From: Nocardioides guangzhouensis
Lineage (GTDB): Bacteria > Actinomycetota > Actinomycetes > Propionibacteriales > Nocardioidaceae
DNA: 64,000 nucleotides
Assembly (NCBI RefSeq): GCF_004519545.1
Contig: NZ_SDKM01000020.1
Location: forward strand, 684-64,683
Direction of reading: 5' to 3'
Shown here: positions 28,821 to 43,138 of the stretch, piece after piece
How the letters are laid out: every line of letters starts with the position of its first letter
How positions within the stretch are numbered: position 1 is the first letter of the stretch
Position numbers and translations under genes: made by a program
Notes under the pieces: generated by a model
What the model saw: only the letters and a program-made list of their open reading frames with translations
Databases searched by the model: none
Told to the model about the DNA's origin: nothing

Positions 28821-29603
28821 ATGTCCGTGCTCGAGGAGATCGTCGCCGGCGTGCGTGTCGACCTCGCGACGCGCGCCGCCCGGGCGCCGTACGACGAGGT
28901 GGTCGCGCTGGCCGCGGCCACCCCGCGCCCGCGCGACCCGATGCCCCGGTTCCGCGCCCCCGGCACCAGCGTGATCGCCGAGGTCAAGCGGCGCAGCCCC
29001 AGCAAGGGCGAGCTGGCCGACATCCCGGACCCCGCGGTGCTCGCGAAGGCGTACGCCGCCGGCGGGGCCGCCGCGATCAGCGTGCTCACGGAGCAGCGCC
29101 GCTTCGGCGGCAGCCTGGCCGACCTGCGCACCGTCCGCGCGGCCGTCGACACCCCGCTGCTGCGCAAGGACTTCATGGTCACGCCGTACCAGCTGCACGA
29201 GTCGCGCGCCGCCGGCGCCGACCTGGTCCTGCTGATCGTGGCGGCGCTCGACCAGCCGACCCTCGAGAAGCTGTACGCCGAGGCGCGCGGCCTGGGCCTG
29301 ACCGTGCTGGTCGAGGTCCACGACGCCGAGGAGACCCGGCGGGCGGTCGACCTCGGCGCCGAGCTGATCGGGGTCAACGCCCGCAACCTCAAGACCCTCG
29401 ACGTCGACCCCGACACGTTCGCCCGGCTGGCCCCGCTGGTCCCCGACGACCGCGTGAAGGTCGCCGAGTCCGGGATCTCGGGTGTCGCCGACGTCGAGCG
29501 GTACGCCGCCGAGGGCGCCAACGTGGTCCTGGTCGGCGAGGCCCTGGTGAGGGACGGCGACCCCGAGGCGGCGGTCGCGTCGATGAGAGGACTGGGGAAG
29601 TGA
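28821..29603 (+). CDS. trpC: Indole-3-glycerol-phosphate synthase
   Basis: Ring closure in tryptophan synthesis; 260 residues, TIM barrel. [18 protein letters not shown] holds the catalytic Lys and phosphate grip, [23 protein letters not shown] the second Lys, and [15 protein letters not shown] and VAESGIS the later strands. GGAGG lies 7 bases before the ATG. The stop overlaps the trpB GTG. Confidence 0.95.
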   Translation: MSVLEEIVAGVRVDLATRAARAPYDEVVALAAATPRPRDPMPRFRAPGTSVIAEVKRRSPSKGELADIPDPAVLAKAYAAGGAAAISVLTEQRRFGGSLADLRTVRAAVDTPLLRKDFMVTPYQLHESRAAGADLVLLIVAALDQPTLEKLYAEARGLGLTVLVEVHDAEETRRAVDLGAELIGVNARNLKTLDVDPDTFARLAPLVPDDRVKVAESGISGVADVERYAAEGANVVLVGEALVRDGDPEAAVASMRGLGK

Positions 29604-30817
29604 CCACCTGGGACGCCGACGAGATCGGCTTCTTCGGCGACTTCGGTGGCCGGTTCATGCCGGAGGCGCTGGTCGCGGCGCTCGACGAGCTGACCGACGC
29701 GTGGCGGGAGGCGATGGCTGACCCGGGCTTCGTCGCGGAGTTCGACGCCATCCAGCGCGAGTACGCCGGCACCCCGAGCCGGCTCTACGAGGCGACCCGG
29801 CTCTCCGAGCAGGTCGGCGTGCGCGTCCTCCTCAAGCGCGAGGACCTCAACCACACCGGAGCGCACAAGATCCGCAACGTGCTCGGCCAGGCGCTGCTGA
29901 CCCGGCGCATGGGGAAGACCCGCGTGATCGCCGAGACCGGCGCTGGCCAGCACGGCGTCGCCAGCGCCACCGCGGCGGCGTACTTCGGGCTCGACTGCAC
30001 CGTCTACATGGGCTCGGTCGACACCCGCCGTCAGGCGCTCAACGTCGCCCGCATGCAGCTGCTCGGCGCCAAGGTGGTCCCGGTCGACTCCGGCAGCGCC
30101 ACGCTCAAGGACGCCATCAACGAGGCGCTGCGCGACTGGGTCGCCAGCGTCGACCACACGGCGTACCTCTTCGGCACCGCGGCCGGCCCGCACCCGTTCC
30201 CGAGCATGGTCCGCGACTTCACCCGCGGCATCGGCGACGAGGCCCGCCAGCAGTGCCTCGACCAGTACGGCGTGCTGCCGGACGCGGTCGCGGCCTGCGT
30301 CGGTGGCGGGTCGAACGCGATCGGGCTGTTCACCGCGTTCCTCGACGACGACGTCGCGATCTACGGCTTCGAGCCCGGGGGAGAGGGCGTGGACACCCCC
30401 CGCCACGCGGCCACCATCCACGTCGGCGCGTCCGGCGTCCTGCACGGTGCCCGCACCTACATCCTCCAGGACGCGGACGGCCAGACCATCGAGTCGCACT
30501 CGATCTCCGCCGGCCTCGACTACCCCGGGGTGGGGCCGCAGCACGCCCATCTCGCGGCGACCGGCCGGGCGACCTACGAGCCGGTGACGGACGCCGAGGC
30601 GATGGACGCGATGGCGCTGCTGGCCCGCACCGAGGGCATCATCCCGGCCATCGAGTCGGCGCACGCCGTCGCCGGAGCGCTGCGCCTGGCCGACAAGCTC
30701 AAGGCGGACAAGGGACCGGACGCCACGATCCTGGTCAACCTGTCCGGCCGCGGCGACAAGGACATGGGCACGGCCATCGAGTGGTTCGGGCTCGGGGACG
30801 CCGAGGAGGACCGATGA
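29600..30817 (+). CDS. trpB: Tryptophan synthase beta chain
   Basis: PLP enzyme joining indole and serine; 405 residues. The PLP lysine lies in [14 protein letters not shown], the catalytic Glu in [10 protein letters not shown], the phosphate loop in [10 protein letters not shown], and the C-terminal serine region is LSGRGDKDM. The N-terminus [12 protein letters not shown] is the standard TrpB1 opening. The GTG at 29600 overlaps the trpC stop, and ATGA overlap couples it to trpA. Confidence 0.96.
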   Translation: MTTWDADEIGFFGDFGGRFMPEALVAALDELTDAWREAMADPGFVAEFDAIQREYAGTPSRLYEATRLSEQVGVRVLLKREDLNHTGAHKIRNVLGQALLTRRMGKTRVIAETGAGQHGVASATAAAYFGLDCTVYMGSVDTRRQALNVARMQLLGAKVVPVDSGSATLKDAINEALRDWVASVDHTAYLFGTAAGPHPFPSMVRDFTRGIGDEARQQCLDQYGVLPDAVAACVGGGSNAIGLFTAFLDDDVAIYGFEPGGEGVDTPRHAATIHVGASGVLHGARTYILQDADGQTIESHSISAGLDYPGVGPQHAHLAATGRATYEPVTDAEAMDAMALLARTEGIIPAIESAHAVAGALRLADKLKADKGPDATILVNLSGRGDKDMGTAIEWFGLGDAEEDR

Positions 30818-31626
30818 GCGTCTCGCGCGCCTTCCAGAAGGCTCGTGGCGAGGGACGGGCGGCCCTGGTCGGCTACCTCCCGGCCGGGTTCCCCGACGTG
30901 GCCGGCGGCATCGACGCGCTCACCGCCATGGTCGACGCCGGCTGTGACGTCATCGAGGTCGGCCTGCCCTACAGCGACCCGGTCATGGACGGACCCACCA
31001 TCCAGGCCGCCGCCCAGCAGGCGCTCGACGGCGGGGTCCGCACCACCGACGTGCTGCGCACGGTCGAGGCGGTCGCCGCGACCAGCACGCCGACGGTGAT
31101 CATGACCTACTGGAACCCCGTCGAGCGGTACGGCGTGGAGCGGTTCGCCGCGGACCTCGCCGGCGCCGGGGGCGCGGGCCTGATCACGCCCGACCTGACC
31201 CCCGACTCGGGGGCGGAGTGGGTCGCGGCCGCCGACGCGCACGACCTCGACAAGATCTTCCTGGTCGCCCCGTCCTCCACCGACGCCCGGTTGGCGATGA
31301 CCGTCGCGCAGTGCCGCGGCTTCGTCTACGCCACCGCGGTCATGGGCGTGACCGGCGCCCGGGCCACCACCTCCGACCTGGCCGGCCCACTGGTCTCGCG
31401 CACCCGGGCCGCGATCGCCGACCAGGGGCTCGACCTCCCCGTCGGCGTCGGGCTCGGCGTCTCCGACGGCGCGCAGGCGGCCGAGGTGGCGTCGTACGCC
31501 GACGGCGTGATCGTCGGCTCCGCCTTCGTGCGGACGCTGCTGGACGCCCCGTCGCGGGCCGAGGGGCTGAAGGCCCTGTCCGCGCTCACGGAGGACCTCG
31601 CCGCGGGGGTACGCCGTGGCCAGTAG
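30814..31626 (+). CDS. trpA: Tryptophan synthase alpha chain
   Basis: Releases indole from indole-3-glycerol phosphate; 270 residues. Catalytic Glu in [18 protein letters not shown], Asp in [10 protein letters not shown], phosphate loops [10 protein letters not shown] and GVIVGSAFV. The ATG at 30814 overlaps the trpB stop. The gene runs 11 bases into the following Sco1-like gene. Confidence 0.95.
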   Translation: MSVSRAFQKARGEGRAALVGYLPAGFPDVAGGIDALTAMVDAGCDVIEVGLPYSDPVMDGPTIQAAAQQALDGGVRTTDVLRTVEAVAATSTPTVIMTYWNPVERYGVERFAADLAGAGGAGLITPDLTPDSGAEWVAAADAHDLDKIFLVAPSSTDARLAMTVAQCRGFVYATAVMGVTGARATTSDLAGPLVSRTRAAIADQGLDLPVGVGLGVSDGAQAAEVASYADGVIVGSAFVRTLLDAPSRAEGLKALSALTEDLAAGVRRGQ

Positions 31627-32239
31627 CGGCCTGCGCGCGCTCGCAGTGCTGCTCGCGACCCTGGTCCTCGCCACCGGCTGCGCCTCCGGCGAGAGTGCCA
31701 CCGGGCACGACCACAACGGCATGAGCGGCACCCGGATCAGGGATCCGTTCGACGCGCCCGCGACCCCTCTCACGGACACCGACGGCGCGCCGTACTCCCT
31801 GGCCGACGACACCGACAAGCCGCTCACGCTGCTGTTCTTCGGCTACACACACTGCCCAGACATCTGCCAGATGGTGATGGCCAACATCACCTCGGCGCTG
31901 GCCCGGCTGGACGAGTCCGACCGGTCCAGGGTCGACGTGGTGTTCGTGACCACCGACCCGTCGCGGGACGACGAGAAGGTCCTGCGCTCCTACCTGGAGC
32001 GCTTCGGCGACGGCATGATCGGCCTGACCGGCGACCTCGACACGATCGTCGGCATCGGCAAGGCGTTCGGCGTCTACATGGAGCACGAGGACAAGCTGGC
32101 CACCGGCGGCTACGACGTGTCCCACAGCACCAACGTCTTCGCGATCGACGCGAATGACCAGGCGCCCGTGACCTGGGGCGCCCAGACCTCCCCGGCCACG
32201 CTGGCCGAGGACATCACGACCTTCCTGCACCAGGAGTAG
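31616..32239 (+). CDS. Sco1/SenC-family copper-binding lipoprotein
   Basis: 207 residues with a lipobox ATGC near residue 22, so membrane-anchored outside the cell. The thioredoxin fold contains the copper ligands CPDIC (in FFGYTHCPDICQM) and the distal His in DVSHSTNV. The family delivers copper to the CuA site of cytochrome c oxidase or works as a thiol redox protein; no oxidase genes are nearby. The GTG at 31616 overlaps the trpA end. Confidence 0.85.
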   Translation: MASSGLRALAVLLATLVLATGCASGESATGHDHNGMSGTRIRDPFDAPATPLTDTDGAPYSLADDTDKPLTLLFFGYTHCPDICQMVMANITSALARLDESDRSRVDVVFVTTDPSRDDEKVLRSYLERFGDGMIGLTGDLDTIVGIGKAFGVYMEHEDKLATGGYDVSHSTNVFAIDANDQAPVTWGAQTSPATLAEDITTFLHQE

Positions 32240-32249
32240 AGGCGGAGCC

Positions 32250-33155
32250 ATGAGCGTGCTGACCATCCCGAGCCCGTCCCAGGGGGTGTGGGATCTCGGG
32301 CCCTTCCCCGTGCGGGCCTACGCGCTGTGCATCATCCTCGGCGTCATCGCCGCGATCTGGATCGGCGAGAAGCGCTGGGTGGCCCGGGGCGGCAGGCCCG
32401 GCCAGGTCTCGGACCTCGCGCTGTGGATGGTGCCGTTCGGCCTGGTCGGCGGCCGGCTCTACCACGTGATCACCGACTCGCACCTCTACTTCGGGGAGGG
32501 GCGGGAGCCGATCACCGCGCTCTACGTGTGGCGCGGCGGCCTGGGCATCTGGGGCGCGATCGCCCTCGGTGCGGTCGGCCTCTACATCGGCGCTCGGCGG
32601 ATGGGCATCAAGGTGCCCCCGGTGGCCGACGCGCTGGCGCCCGGCGTGCTGATCGGGCAGGCGCTCGGCCGGTTCGGCAACTGGTTCAACCAGGAGCTGT
32701 TCGGCCGCCCCACCGACCTGCCGTGGGGGCTCGAGATCGACCCGGTTCACCGGCCGTCCGGCTACCTCGACCAGGCCACCTTCCACCCGACCTTCCTCTA
32801 CGAGGCGCTGTGGTGCGTCGCGGCGTTCTTCGTGATCGTGTGGATCGACCGCCGCTGGCAGATGGGCCACGGTCGCGTGGTCGCGCTCTACGTCATGGCG
32901 TACACGCTCGGCCGCGGCTGGATCGAGACGCTGCGGATCGACGACGTCCAGCTCGACGACGTGCTCGGGCTGCGCTGGAACGTCTGGACGTCGATCATCC
33001 TGTTCGCCGCGGCGGCGGTGTACTTCGTGGTCTCCCTGCGCCGCAACCCGGGGCGCGAGGAGGTCGTCTTCCGCGACGGGCGGTACGACGAGGAGGAGGA
33101 CACATCGACGAACGAGCCCGACAACGGCTCGTCGGATGGCAAGGTGGAGGCGTGA
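32250..33155 (+). CDS. lgt: Prolipoprotein diacylglyceryl transferase
   Basis: Transfers diacylglycerol from phosphatidylglycerol to the lipobox Cys of prelipoproteins; 301 residues, seven membrane helices. Conserved blocks: the first-helix YALCIILG, RLYHVITD, the WRGGLGIWGA loop, GRFGNWFNQELFG (Lgt signature) and HPTFLYEALW. The C-terminus is an acidic tail of about 35 residues. The TGA overlaps the GTG of the downstream lipoprotein gene, an apt pairing. Confidence 0.95.
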   Translation: MSVLTIPSPSQGVWDLGPFPVRAYALCIILGVIAAIWIGEKRWVARGGRPGQVSDLALWMVPFGLVGGRLYHVITDSHLYFGEGREPITALYVWRGGLGIWGAIALGAVGLYIGARRMGIKVPPVADALAPGVLIGQALGRFGNWFNQELFGRPTDLPWGLEIDPVHRPSGYLDQATFHPTFLYEALWCVAAFFVIVWIDRRWQMGHGRVVALYVMAYTLGRGWIETLRIDDVQLDDVLGLRWNVWTSIILFAAAAVYFVVSLRRNPGREEVVFRDGRYDEEEDTSTNEPDNGSSDGKVEA

Positions 33156-34147
33156 ACCGTCTCGGGAAGACCAGGACCGCCCGCCTCGCCGCGGTCGGCG
33201 TCGCCTGTGCTCTGGCGCTGACCTCCTGCAGCAGCGGGTCGGGTGACAGCCGGGGCGACGACCGGGCCACCGCCCGCCAGGCCTCGGCGGAGACCACCAC
33301 GACGTCGTCGCCGACCACCTCGACCTCCAGCAGCACGACCACCGCAGCGTCCGGCGTGCGGATCGTCGCGGTCGGCGACATCGCCTGCGCCGACGGCGAC
33401 CGCACCACCTCGACCAGCTGCCGGCAGGCCGACACCGCCCGGCTCACCCGCAGCCTCGACCCGGCGTACGTCCTCGCGCTCGGGGACCTGCAGTACCAGA
33501 ACGGCACGCTCGCGCAGTTCCGCTCGTCGTACGACGCGTCGTGGGGGAGCCTGAAGCCGATCACGAGGCCGCTGCCCGGCAACCACGAGTACTACACCCG
33601 CGGAGCCAGCGGCTACTACCGCTACTTCGACCGCAGCGCCCCCGGCTACTACGCCTGGAACGCCGGCCGCTGGCGGATCTACAACCTCAACTCCAACTGC
33701 GACAAGATCGACTGCGCTGCCGAGAACGCCTGGTTCCGTCGTGACCTCGACCGCAACCCGCGCAGGTGCACGATCGTCGCCATGCACCACCCCCGCTTCT
33801 CCTCCGGCCGCGAGCACGGCAACAACCCGAGCGTCGGCCGGTTCTGGAAGGTGGCCTACAACCACCGCGTCGACATCGCGCTCGCCGGCCACGACCACGA
33901 CTACGAGCGGTTCGTCAGGCTCAGCCCCGGCGCCGACGCCCAGCCGCGCCGCGGCATCCAGTCGTTCGTGTCGGGCGCGGGCGGCAAGTCGCTCTACCAC
34001 CTCGGCACCCGCAAGCGGGGCTCGGCGGTCTTCAAGGCCAGCGTCCCCGGGGTGCTCGTGCTCCAGCTGAAGCGCGGCTCCTACACGTGGAAGTTCCGCA
34101 CGGTCGACGGCCGGACCCCCGACTCCGGCAGCCGCGACTGCCTCTGA
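33152..34147 (+). CDS. Lipoprotein metallophosphoesterase
   Basis: 331 residues. Signal and lipobox LTSC near residue 26, then a Ser/Thr-rich linker (about 45-68) spanning the wall. The calcineurin-like domain shows VAVGDIAC, LALGDLQYQNG, LPGNHEYY, AMHHPRFS and AGHDHDYER, the five metal-binding blocks in order, resembling purple-acid-phosphatase-like enzymes. Substrate unknown; phosphate scavenging is plausible. GTG start overlaps the lgt stop. Confidence 0.8.
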   Translation: MNRLGKTRTARLAAVGVACALALTSCSSGSGDSRGDDRATARQASAETTTTSSPTTSTSSSTTTAASGVRIVAVGDIACADGDRTTSTSCRQADTARLTRSLDPAYVLALGDLQYQNGTLAQFRSSYDASWGSLKPITRPLPGNHEYYTRGASGYYRYFDRSAPGYYAWNAGRWRIYNLNSNCDKIDCAAENAWFRRDLDRNPRRCTIVAMHHPRFSSGREHGNNPSVGRFWKVAYNHRVDIALAGHDHDYERFVRLSPGADAQPRRGIQSFVSGAGGKSLYHLGTRKRGSAVFKASVPGVLVLQLKRGSYTWKFRTVDGRTPDSGSRDCL

Positions 34148-34210
34148 GGGGACCTCCTCGCGGGCCGTTCACCCCTCGGTCAGCCCGGTGCCGGGCCGGA
34201 ACCGTGGTGC

Positions 34211-34329
34211 TAGGGTGAGGCCTCCGCGCGGGCCAACGTCGTCCCCTGCACAAGACACGCATCGACAGCTTCTGCCAGTTCGCCGTGCCCGGTTTCCGGG
34301 ACGGCGCAGACGACGACGGGAGAATGCCC
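34211..34329 (+). promoter_or_regulatory. gltBD promoter and leader
   Basis: TAGGGT at 34211-34216 is a good -10 and implies a transcript start near 34223 with a leader of about 105 bases before gltB. I see no known riboswitch or attenuator in the leader. Confidence 0.45.
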
Positions 34330-38946
<4,617 letters not shown>

Positions 38947-39020
38947 TCGCGTCGCCCTGACGGCGAACGGCGGCGCCGTCGCTGACCGCATCCCCGGCAC
39001 CCACGTGGAAGGAGCCAGCA

Positions 39021-40478
39021 ATGGCTGATCCCAAGGGCTTTCTGAAGGACGGCCGCGAGGTTGCCGTACGGCGCCCGGTCGACGAGCGGGTCAAGGACTG
39101 GAACGAGGTCTACCCCGACGGCATCGGGCGGGCGCTGCTGCCGATCATCAGCAAGCAGGCCGGCCGCTGCATGGACTGCGGCATCCCGTTCTGCCACCAG
39201 GGCTGCCCGCTGGGCAACATCATCCCGGAGTGGAACGACCTGGTCTGGCGCGACGACTGGGACGGCGCGATCGAGCGGCTGCACGCGACCAACAACTTCC
39301 CGGAGTTCACCGGTCGGCTGTGTCCGGCACCCTGCGAGACCGCGTGCGTGCTCGGCATCAACCAGGACCCGGTGACCATCAAGAACGTCGAGGTCTCGAT
39401 CATCGACCGGGCCTGGGAGTCGGGCGCGGTGCGGCCGCAGCCGCCGGAGTGGCTCTCGGGCCGCACCGTCGCCGTGGTCGGCTCCGGCCCGGCCGGGCTC
39501 GCGGCGGCCCAGCAGCTGACCCGCGCCGGCCACACGGTCGCGGTCTACGAGCGGTCGGACAAGATCGGCGGGCTGATGCGCTACGGCATCCCCGAGTTCA
39601 AGATGGAGAAGCGCCACCTCGACCGGCGCCTGGACCAGATGCGGCGCGAGGGCACGGTCTTCCGGGCCGGCGTCGACGTGGGCGGGGAGCTGACCGGCAC
39701 CCAGCTGCGCGAGCGGTACGACGCGGTGGTCATCGCCATCGGCGCCACGCTGCCGCGCGACCTGCCGGTCCCCGGGCGCGAGCTCGGCGGCATCCACCAG
39801 GCGATGGACTACCTGCCTCAGTCCAACCGGGTCTCGCTGGGGGAGACCGTCGACGACCAGATCACCGCGGCCGGCAAGGACGTCGTGATCATCGGCGGCG
39901 GCGACACCGGCGCCGACTGCCTCGGCACCGCCATCCGGCAGGGTGCGGCGTCGATCACGCAGCTCGAGATCATGCCCCAGCCGGGCGAGGACCGGCCCGC
40001 CGGCCAGCCGTGGCCGACGTACCCGATGCTGTTCCGGGTCTCCTCGGCGCACGAGGAGGGCGGCGAGCGGGTGTACGCCGTCAGCACCACCGAGTTCCTC
40101 GGCGACGAAGACGGCAACGTCCGGGCGCTGCGGCTGGTCGAGGTGGACGCCGGGTTCCAGCCGGTCGAGGGCACCGAGCGCGAGATCCCGGCCGGGCTGG
40201 TGCTGTTCGCGATGGGCTTCACCGGCCCGCAGCAGACCGGCCTGGTCGAGCAGCTCGGCGTGGAGCTCGACGAGCGCGGGAACGTGAAGCGGGACACGAC
40301 GTACGCCTCGTCGGTCGACGGCGTGTTCGTTGCCGGCGACGCGGGTCGCGGGCAGTCGCTGATCGTGTGGGCGATCGCCGAGGGCCGGGCCGCGGCGGCT
40401 GCGGTGGACGAGTACCTCACCGGCTCGACCGCGCTGCCGGCGCCGATCCCGCCGACCGCCCGGCCGCTGGTGGTCTGA
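39021..40478 (+). CDS. gltD: Glutamate synthase, small subunit
   Basis: Electron-transfer subunit of 485 residues that passes NADPH electrons to GltB. The N-terminal ferredoxin-like part has the cysteine sets CMDCGIPFCHQGC and CPAPCETAC for two 4Fe-4S clusters. The FAD-binding VVGSGPAGLAAAQQ and NADPH-binding IIGGGDTGADCLGT follow. GGAGCC before the ATG at 39021 acts as RBS. Confidence 0.95.
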   Translation: MADPKGFLKDGREVAVRRPVDERVKDWNEVYPDGIGRALLPIISKQAGRCMDCGIPFCHQGCPLGNIIPEWNDLVWRDDWDGAIERLHATNNFPEFTGRLCPAPCETACVLGINQDPVTIKNVEVSIIDRAWESGAVRPQPPEWLSGRTVAVVGSGPAGLAAAQQLTRAGHTVAVYERSDKIGGLMRYGIPEFKMEKRHLDRRLDQMRREGTVFRAGVDVGGELTGTQLRERYDAVVIAIGATLPRDLPVPGRELGGIHQAMDYLPQSNRVSLGETVDDQITAAGKDVVIIGGGDTGADCLGTAIRQGAASITQLEIMPQPGEDRPAGQPWPTYPMLFRVSSAHEEGGERVYAVSTTEFLGDEDGNVRALRLVEVDAGFQPVEGTEREIPAGLVLFAMGFTGPQQTGLVEQLGVELDERGNVKRDTTYASSVDGVFVAGDAGRGQSLIVWAIAEGRAAAAAVDEYLTGSTALPAPIPPTARPLVV

Positions 40479-40521
40479 CCCAACTCGGCCGGGTCCGACC
40501 CCGCCGCCTGACCGGTTCGTC

Positions 40522-40554
40522 CGGCGCCCCGGTCCGGTCCGGACCGGGGCGCCG
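40522..40554 (+). terminator. Terminator after gltBD
   Basis: Perfect 15-bp stem CGGCGCCCCGGTCCG/CGGACCGGGGCGCCG with a 3-base loop, 43 bases past the gltD stop. Confidence 0.8.
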
Positions 40555-40621
40555 TCTCACGGTGCGTCCGAATTCACGCGCACGTCGTTGAGCGCTGGCT
40601 CCGGACGGCTAGGGTCGAGGG

Positions 40622-42073
40622 GTGCGTAGAGCAAAGATCGTCTGCACCCTCGGTCCTGCGACCTCCTCCCCGGAGCAGATCAAGGCTCTGGTCGAAGCGG
40701 GCATGGATGTCGCCCGGCTGAACATGAGCCACGGCAGCCACGAGCAGCACCGGAAGGCCTACCAGCTGGTCCGCAAGGCTGCGGACAACACCGGCCACGG
40801 CGTCGGCATCTTCGCCGACCTCCAGGGCCCCAAGATCCGGCTGGGCGAGTTCGCCGACGGCTCTGCCGTCCTCGAGCGCGGCCAGGAGTGGACCATCACC
40901 ACCCGGGACGTGCCGGGTGACGCCAAGGTCTGCTCCACGACGTACGACGGCCTGCCGGGCGACGTCTCGCCCGGCGACCCGGTGCTGCTCGACGACGGCC
41001 GCGTGCGCCTGAAGGTCCTCGCTGTCGAGGGCGAGGACGTCCGCACCGAGGTGGTGGTGGCCGGCAAGGTCAGCGACCACAAGGGCATCAACCTGCCCGG
41101 CGTCGCGGTGTCCGTGCCGGCGCTGTCGGAGAAGGACGTCGAGGACCTCCGGTTCGCGCTCAGCCTCAGCGTCGACTTCGTGGCACTGTCCTTCGTCCGG
41201 TCGGCGAAGGACGTCGACGACGTGCGCGCCGTGATGGACGAGGTCGGCGTGCACGTGCCGGTGATCGCGAAGATCGAGAAGCCGCAGGCGATCGAGAACC
41301 TCGACGAGATCGTCAAGGCGTTCGACGGGCTGATGGTGGCCCGCGGCGACCTGGGTGTCGAGTGTCCGCTCCAGGACGTGCCGTTCCTCCAGAAGCGCGT
41401 GATCGACAAGGCCCGCCGCAACGCCAAGCCGGTGATCGTGGCGACCCAGATGCTGGAGTCGATGATCTCCGCGCCGGCACCCACCCGGGCCGAGGTCACC
41501 GACGTCTCCCACGCGGTGCTCGACGGCGCCGACGCCGTGATGCTGTCCGGCGAGACCAGCGTGGGGGAGTACCCCATCCGCACCGTCGAGACGATGGCCA
41601 GCATCCTCGCCGCCACCGAGGAGCACGGCCTGCAGGGCCTCACCGCGATCGACTGGCAGCCGCGGACCAAGGGTGGCGTGATCGCCAAGGCCGCCGCGGA
41701 GGTCGCCGAGCGGGTCGGCGCGAAGTACCTCGTCGCGTTCACCCAGTCCGGCGACTCCGCCCGCCGGCTCGCGCGCTACCGCGGGGAGATCCCGATCCTG
41801 GCGTTCACCCCGGAGGCCCGGGTCCGCTCGCAGCTGTCGATGACCTGGGGCGTCGAGACGTTCAAGACCGCGCCGGTCGAGCACACCGACGAGATGGTGC
41901 GCCAGGTCGACGAGCAGCTGCTCAGGATCGGCCGGGTCAAGGAGGGCGACCTCGTGGTCATCATCGCCGGCTCGCCGCCCGGCATCCCCGGCTCCACCAA
42001 CGCGCTGCGCATCCACAAGATGGCCGACGCGATCAACGAGGCCGCGCCGGCGTACCGGCGGGGTCACCGCTAG
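40622..42073 (+). CDS. pyk: Pyruvate kinase
   Basis: Last step of glycolysis; 483 residues. RRAKIVCTLGPAT at the N-terminus, MSHGSHEQH, DLQGPKIRLG, the signature IAKIEKPQAIENLDEI with the catalytic Lys, and MVARGDLGVE are all present, followed by the C-terminal allosteric domain. The GTG at 40622 is 6 bases after TAGGGT (40610-40615), indicating a leaderless message. Its end overlaps the convergent HTH/LAGLIDADG gene by 41 bases. Confidence 0.95.
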   Translation: MRRAKIVCTLGPATSSPEQIKALVEAGMDVARLNMSHGSHEQHRKAYQLVRKAADNTGHGVGIFADLQGPKIRLGEFADGSAVLERGQEWTITTRDVPGDAKVCSTTYDGLPGDVSPGDPVLLDDGRVRLKVLAVEGEDVRTEVVVAGKVSDHKGINLPGVAVSVPALSEKDVEDLRFALSLSVDFVALSFVRSAKDVDDVRAVMDEVGVHVPVIAKIEKPQAIENLDEIVKAFDGLMVARGDLGVECPLQDVPFLQKRVIDKARRNAKPVIVATQMLESMISAPAPTRAEVTDVSHAVLDGADAVMLSGETSVGEYPIRTVETMASILAATEEHGLQGLTAIDWQPRTKGGVIAKAAAEVAERVGAKYLVAFTQSGDSARRLARYRGEIPILAFTPEARVRSQLSMTWGVETFKTAPVEHTDEMVRQVDEQLLRIGRVKEGDLVVIIAGSPPGIPGSTNALRIHKMADAINEAAPAYRRGHR

Positions 42074-42884
42074 GGGCGTCTCGCACCGACTTGAGAGACG
42101 CGCCCTGGTCCTTGAGTCCGATCAACGCATCGAGTCGGGCGACGCCGGAGCGGGTCGACACCGAGATGGTCTTGTGGTTGGACTGTCGCCACGGCACGTC
42201 GACGAGGTCCAGGGCCCAGCAGCAGAGCTCGCGGATGTCGGCGGAGACGTTGGTGAACTGCCACCGGGGATAGTCGTAGCGCTTCGGCTTCCCGGCCACG
42301 ACGCGTTGCGTCCAGTTGGCCACCCGCGAGCCGTCGGAGTGGAAGAGCCCGCGCAGGAAGTCCGCAGGGTGCGCCTCGACGATCCGTGCCTGCCAATCCT
42401 CCAGCACGATCGGCCGCTCGTGCTTGCGGCCGGGGCCGTGCTGGGGAAACAGGCACGGCCAGTGCTTCCACGACACGGTGATGGCGATGCATTGCCTCCC
42501 CATGAGCCGCGTGTGTGGGCGTCCACCCGGCTTCACAGTTCGCATCAGCTCAGCGACTTGCGCGTTGAGGCCGAGGTACGTCACGTCGTTGGAGACGTGC
42601 AGGTTGAAGACGCCTCGGCGTCCCCTGCTGATGTAGCCGTCGCCGAGGTACCACCCGAGGAGCTCGGCATAGGCGACCGTGTCGAGCCATCCGTCCTCAC
42701 CGCGGGCACGCGGCAGAGGTGTGCGACTGACCGCGGGGGAGTCCACGTCACTGTAGTCGCGCCGCCACCGGCGGATCGTCTTGACGGCGACGCCGTGCAT
42801 CTCGGCGTTCCTCCGGTCAGGGATCCCCGCGTCGGATGCGCGCAGGGCGCTCTCGACGACCGACTGCGGGCGAACATGGGGCAT
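42033..42884 (-). CDS. Free-standing HTH / LAGLIDADG homing-endonuclease-like protein
   Basis: 283 residues. An N-terminal homeodomain-like HTH (about 8-42, ending VAVKTIRRWRRDY) precedes a region with two LAGLIDADG-type helices: ELLGWYLGDGYI at 74-85 and FLRGLFHSDGS at 176-186, with acidic D82 and D184 in catalytic positions. Monomeric double-motif enzymes have this spacing. No intein splice motifs and no host gene surround it. It begins 56 bases after the 3' end of tRNA-Leu(CAA) on the same strand. It could be a selfish nuclease that recognises the tRNA locus or a domesticated regulator (WhiA is a precedent). The start ATG at 42884 lacks a strong RBS; the C-terminus overlaps pyk. Confidence 0.65.
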   Translation of the reverse strand: MPHVRPQSVVESALRASDAGIPDRRNAEMHGVAVKTIRRWRRDYSDVDSPAVSRTPLPRARGEDGWLDTVAYAELLGWYLGDGYISRGRRGVFNLHVSNDVTYLGLNAQVAELMRTVKPGGRPHTRLMGRQCIAITVSWKHWPCLFPQHGPGRKHERPIVLEDWQARIVEAHPADFLRGLFHSDGSRVANWTQRVVAGKPKRYDYPRWQFTNVSADIRELCCWALDLVDVPWRQSNHKTISVSTRSGVARLDALIGLKDQGASLKSVRDAPSGDPAGTPARPR

Positions 42885-42939
42885 GGACAAAGACTCGCCG
42901 GCGGTACCGACAACATCGTGCGAGAGAAAAGTCTGCGCG

Positions 42940-43022
42940 TGCCGGGTGTGGGATTCGAACCCACACGCCCTCTCGGACAGTGGTGTTTGAGACCACCGCG
43001 TCTGCCATTCCGCCAACCCGGC
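42940..43022 (-). tRNA. tRNA-Leu(CAA)
   Basis: Class II tRNA of 83 bases. Acceptor GCCGGGT pairs with ACCCGGC; anticodon stem-loop GGTGGTCTCAAACACC carries CAA; a long variable arm follows; T-arm GTGGGTTCGAATCCCAC. Discriminator A, no encoded CCA. Uninterrupted by any intron. Confidence 0.95.
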
Positions 43023-43075
43023 CAGGGTGGTGAAACCGTACCGGACCATGCCGCGCCGTTCGGTCGCGGCAGCCC

Positions 43076-43104
43076 TTGAACAATGTCGAGTCAGTTTGTA
43101 GTGT
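43076..43104 (+). promoter_or_regulatory. Strong sigma-70-type promoter
   Basis: TTGAAC (43076-43081), a 17-base spacer and TAGTGT (43099-43104). It directs transcription of the small gene at 43139 with a leader of about 28 bases. Confidence 0.65.
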
Positions 43105-43138
43105 TTGGTTCGGAGGACGTCAGGAACGGGAGGGCTTC

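Noticed and set aside
42033..42884. Intein interpretation of the LAGLIDADG protein
   Set aside because: No splice-junction Cys/Ser or HN motifs and no interrupted host protein on either side.
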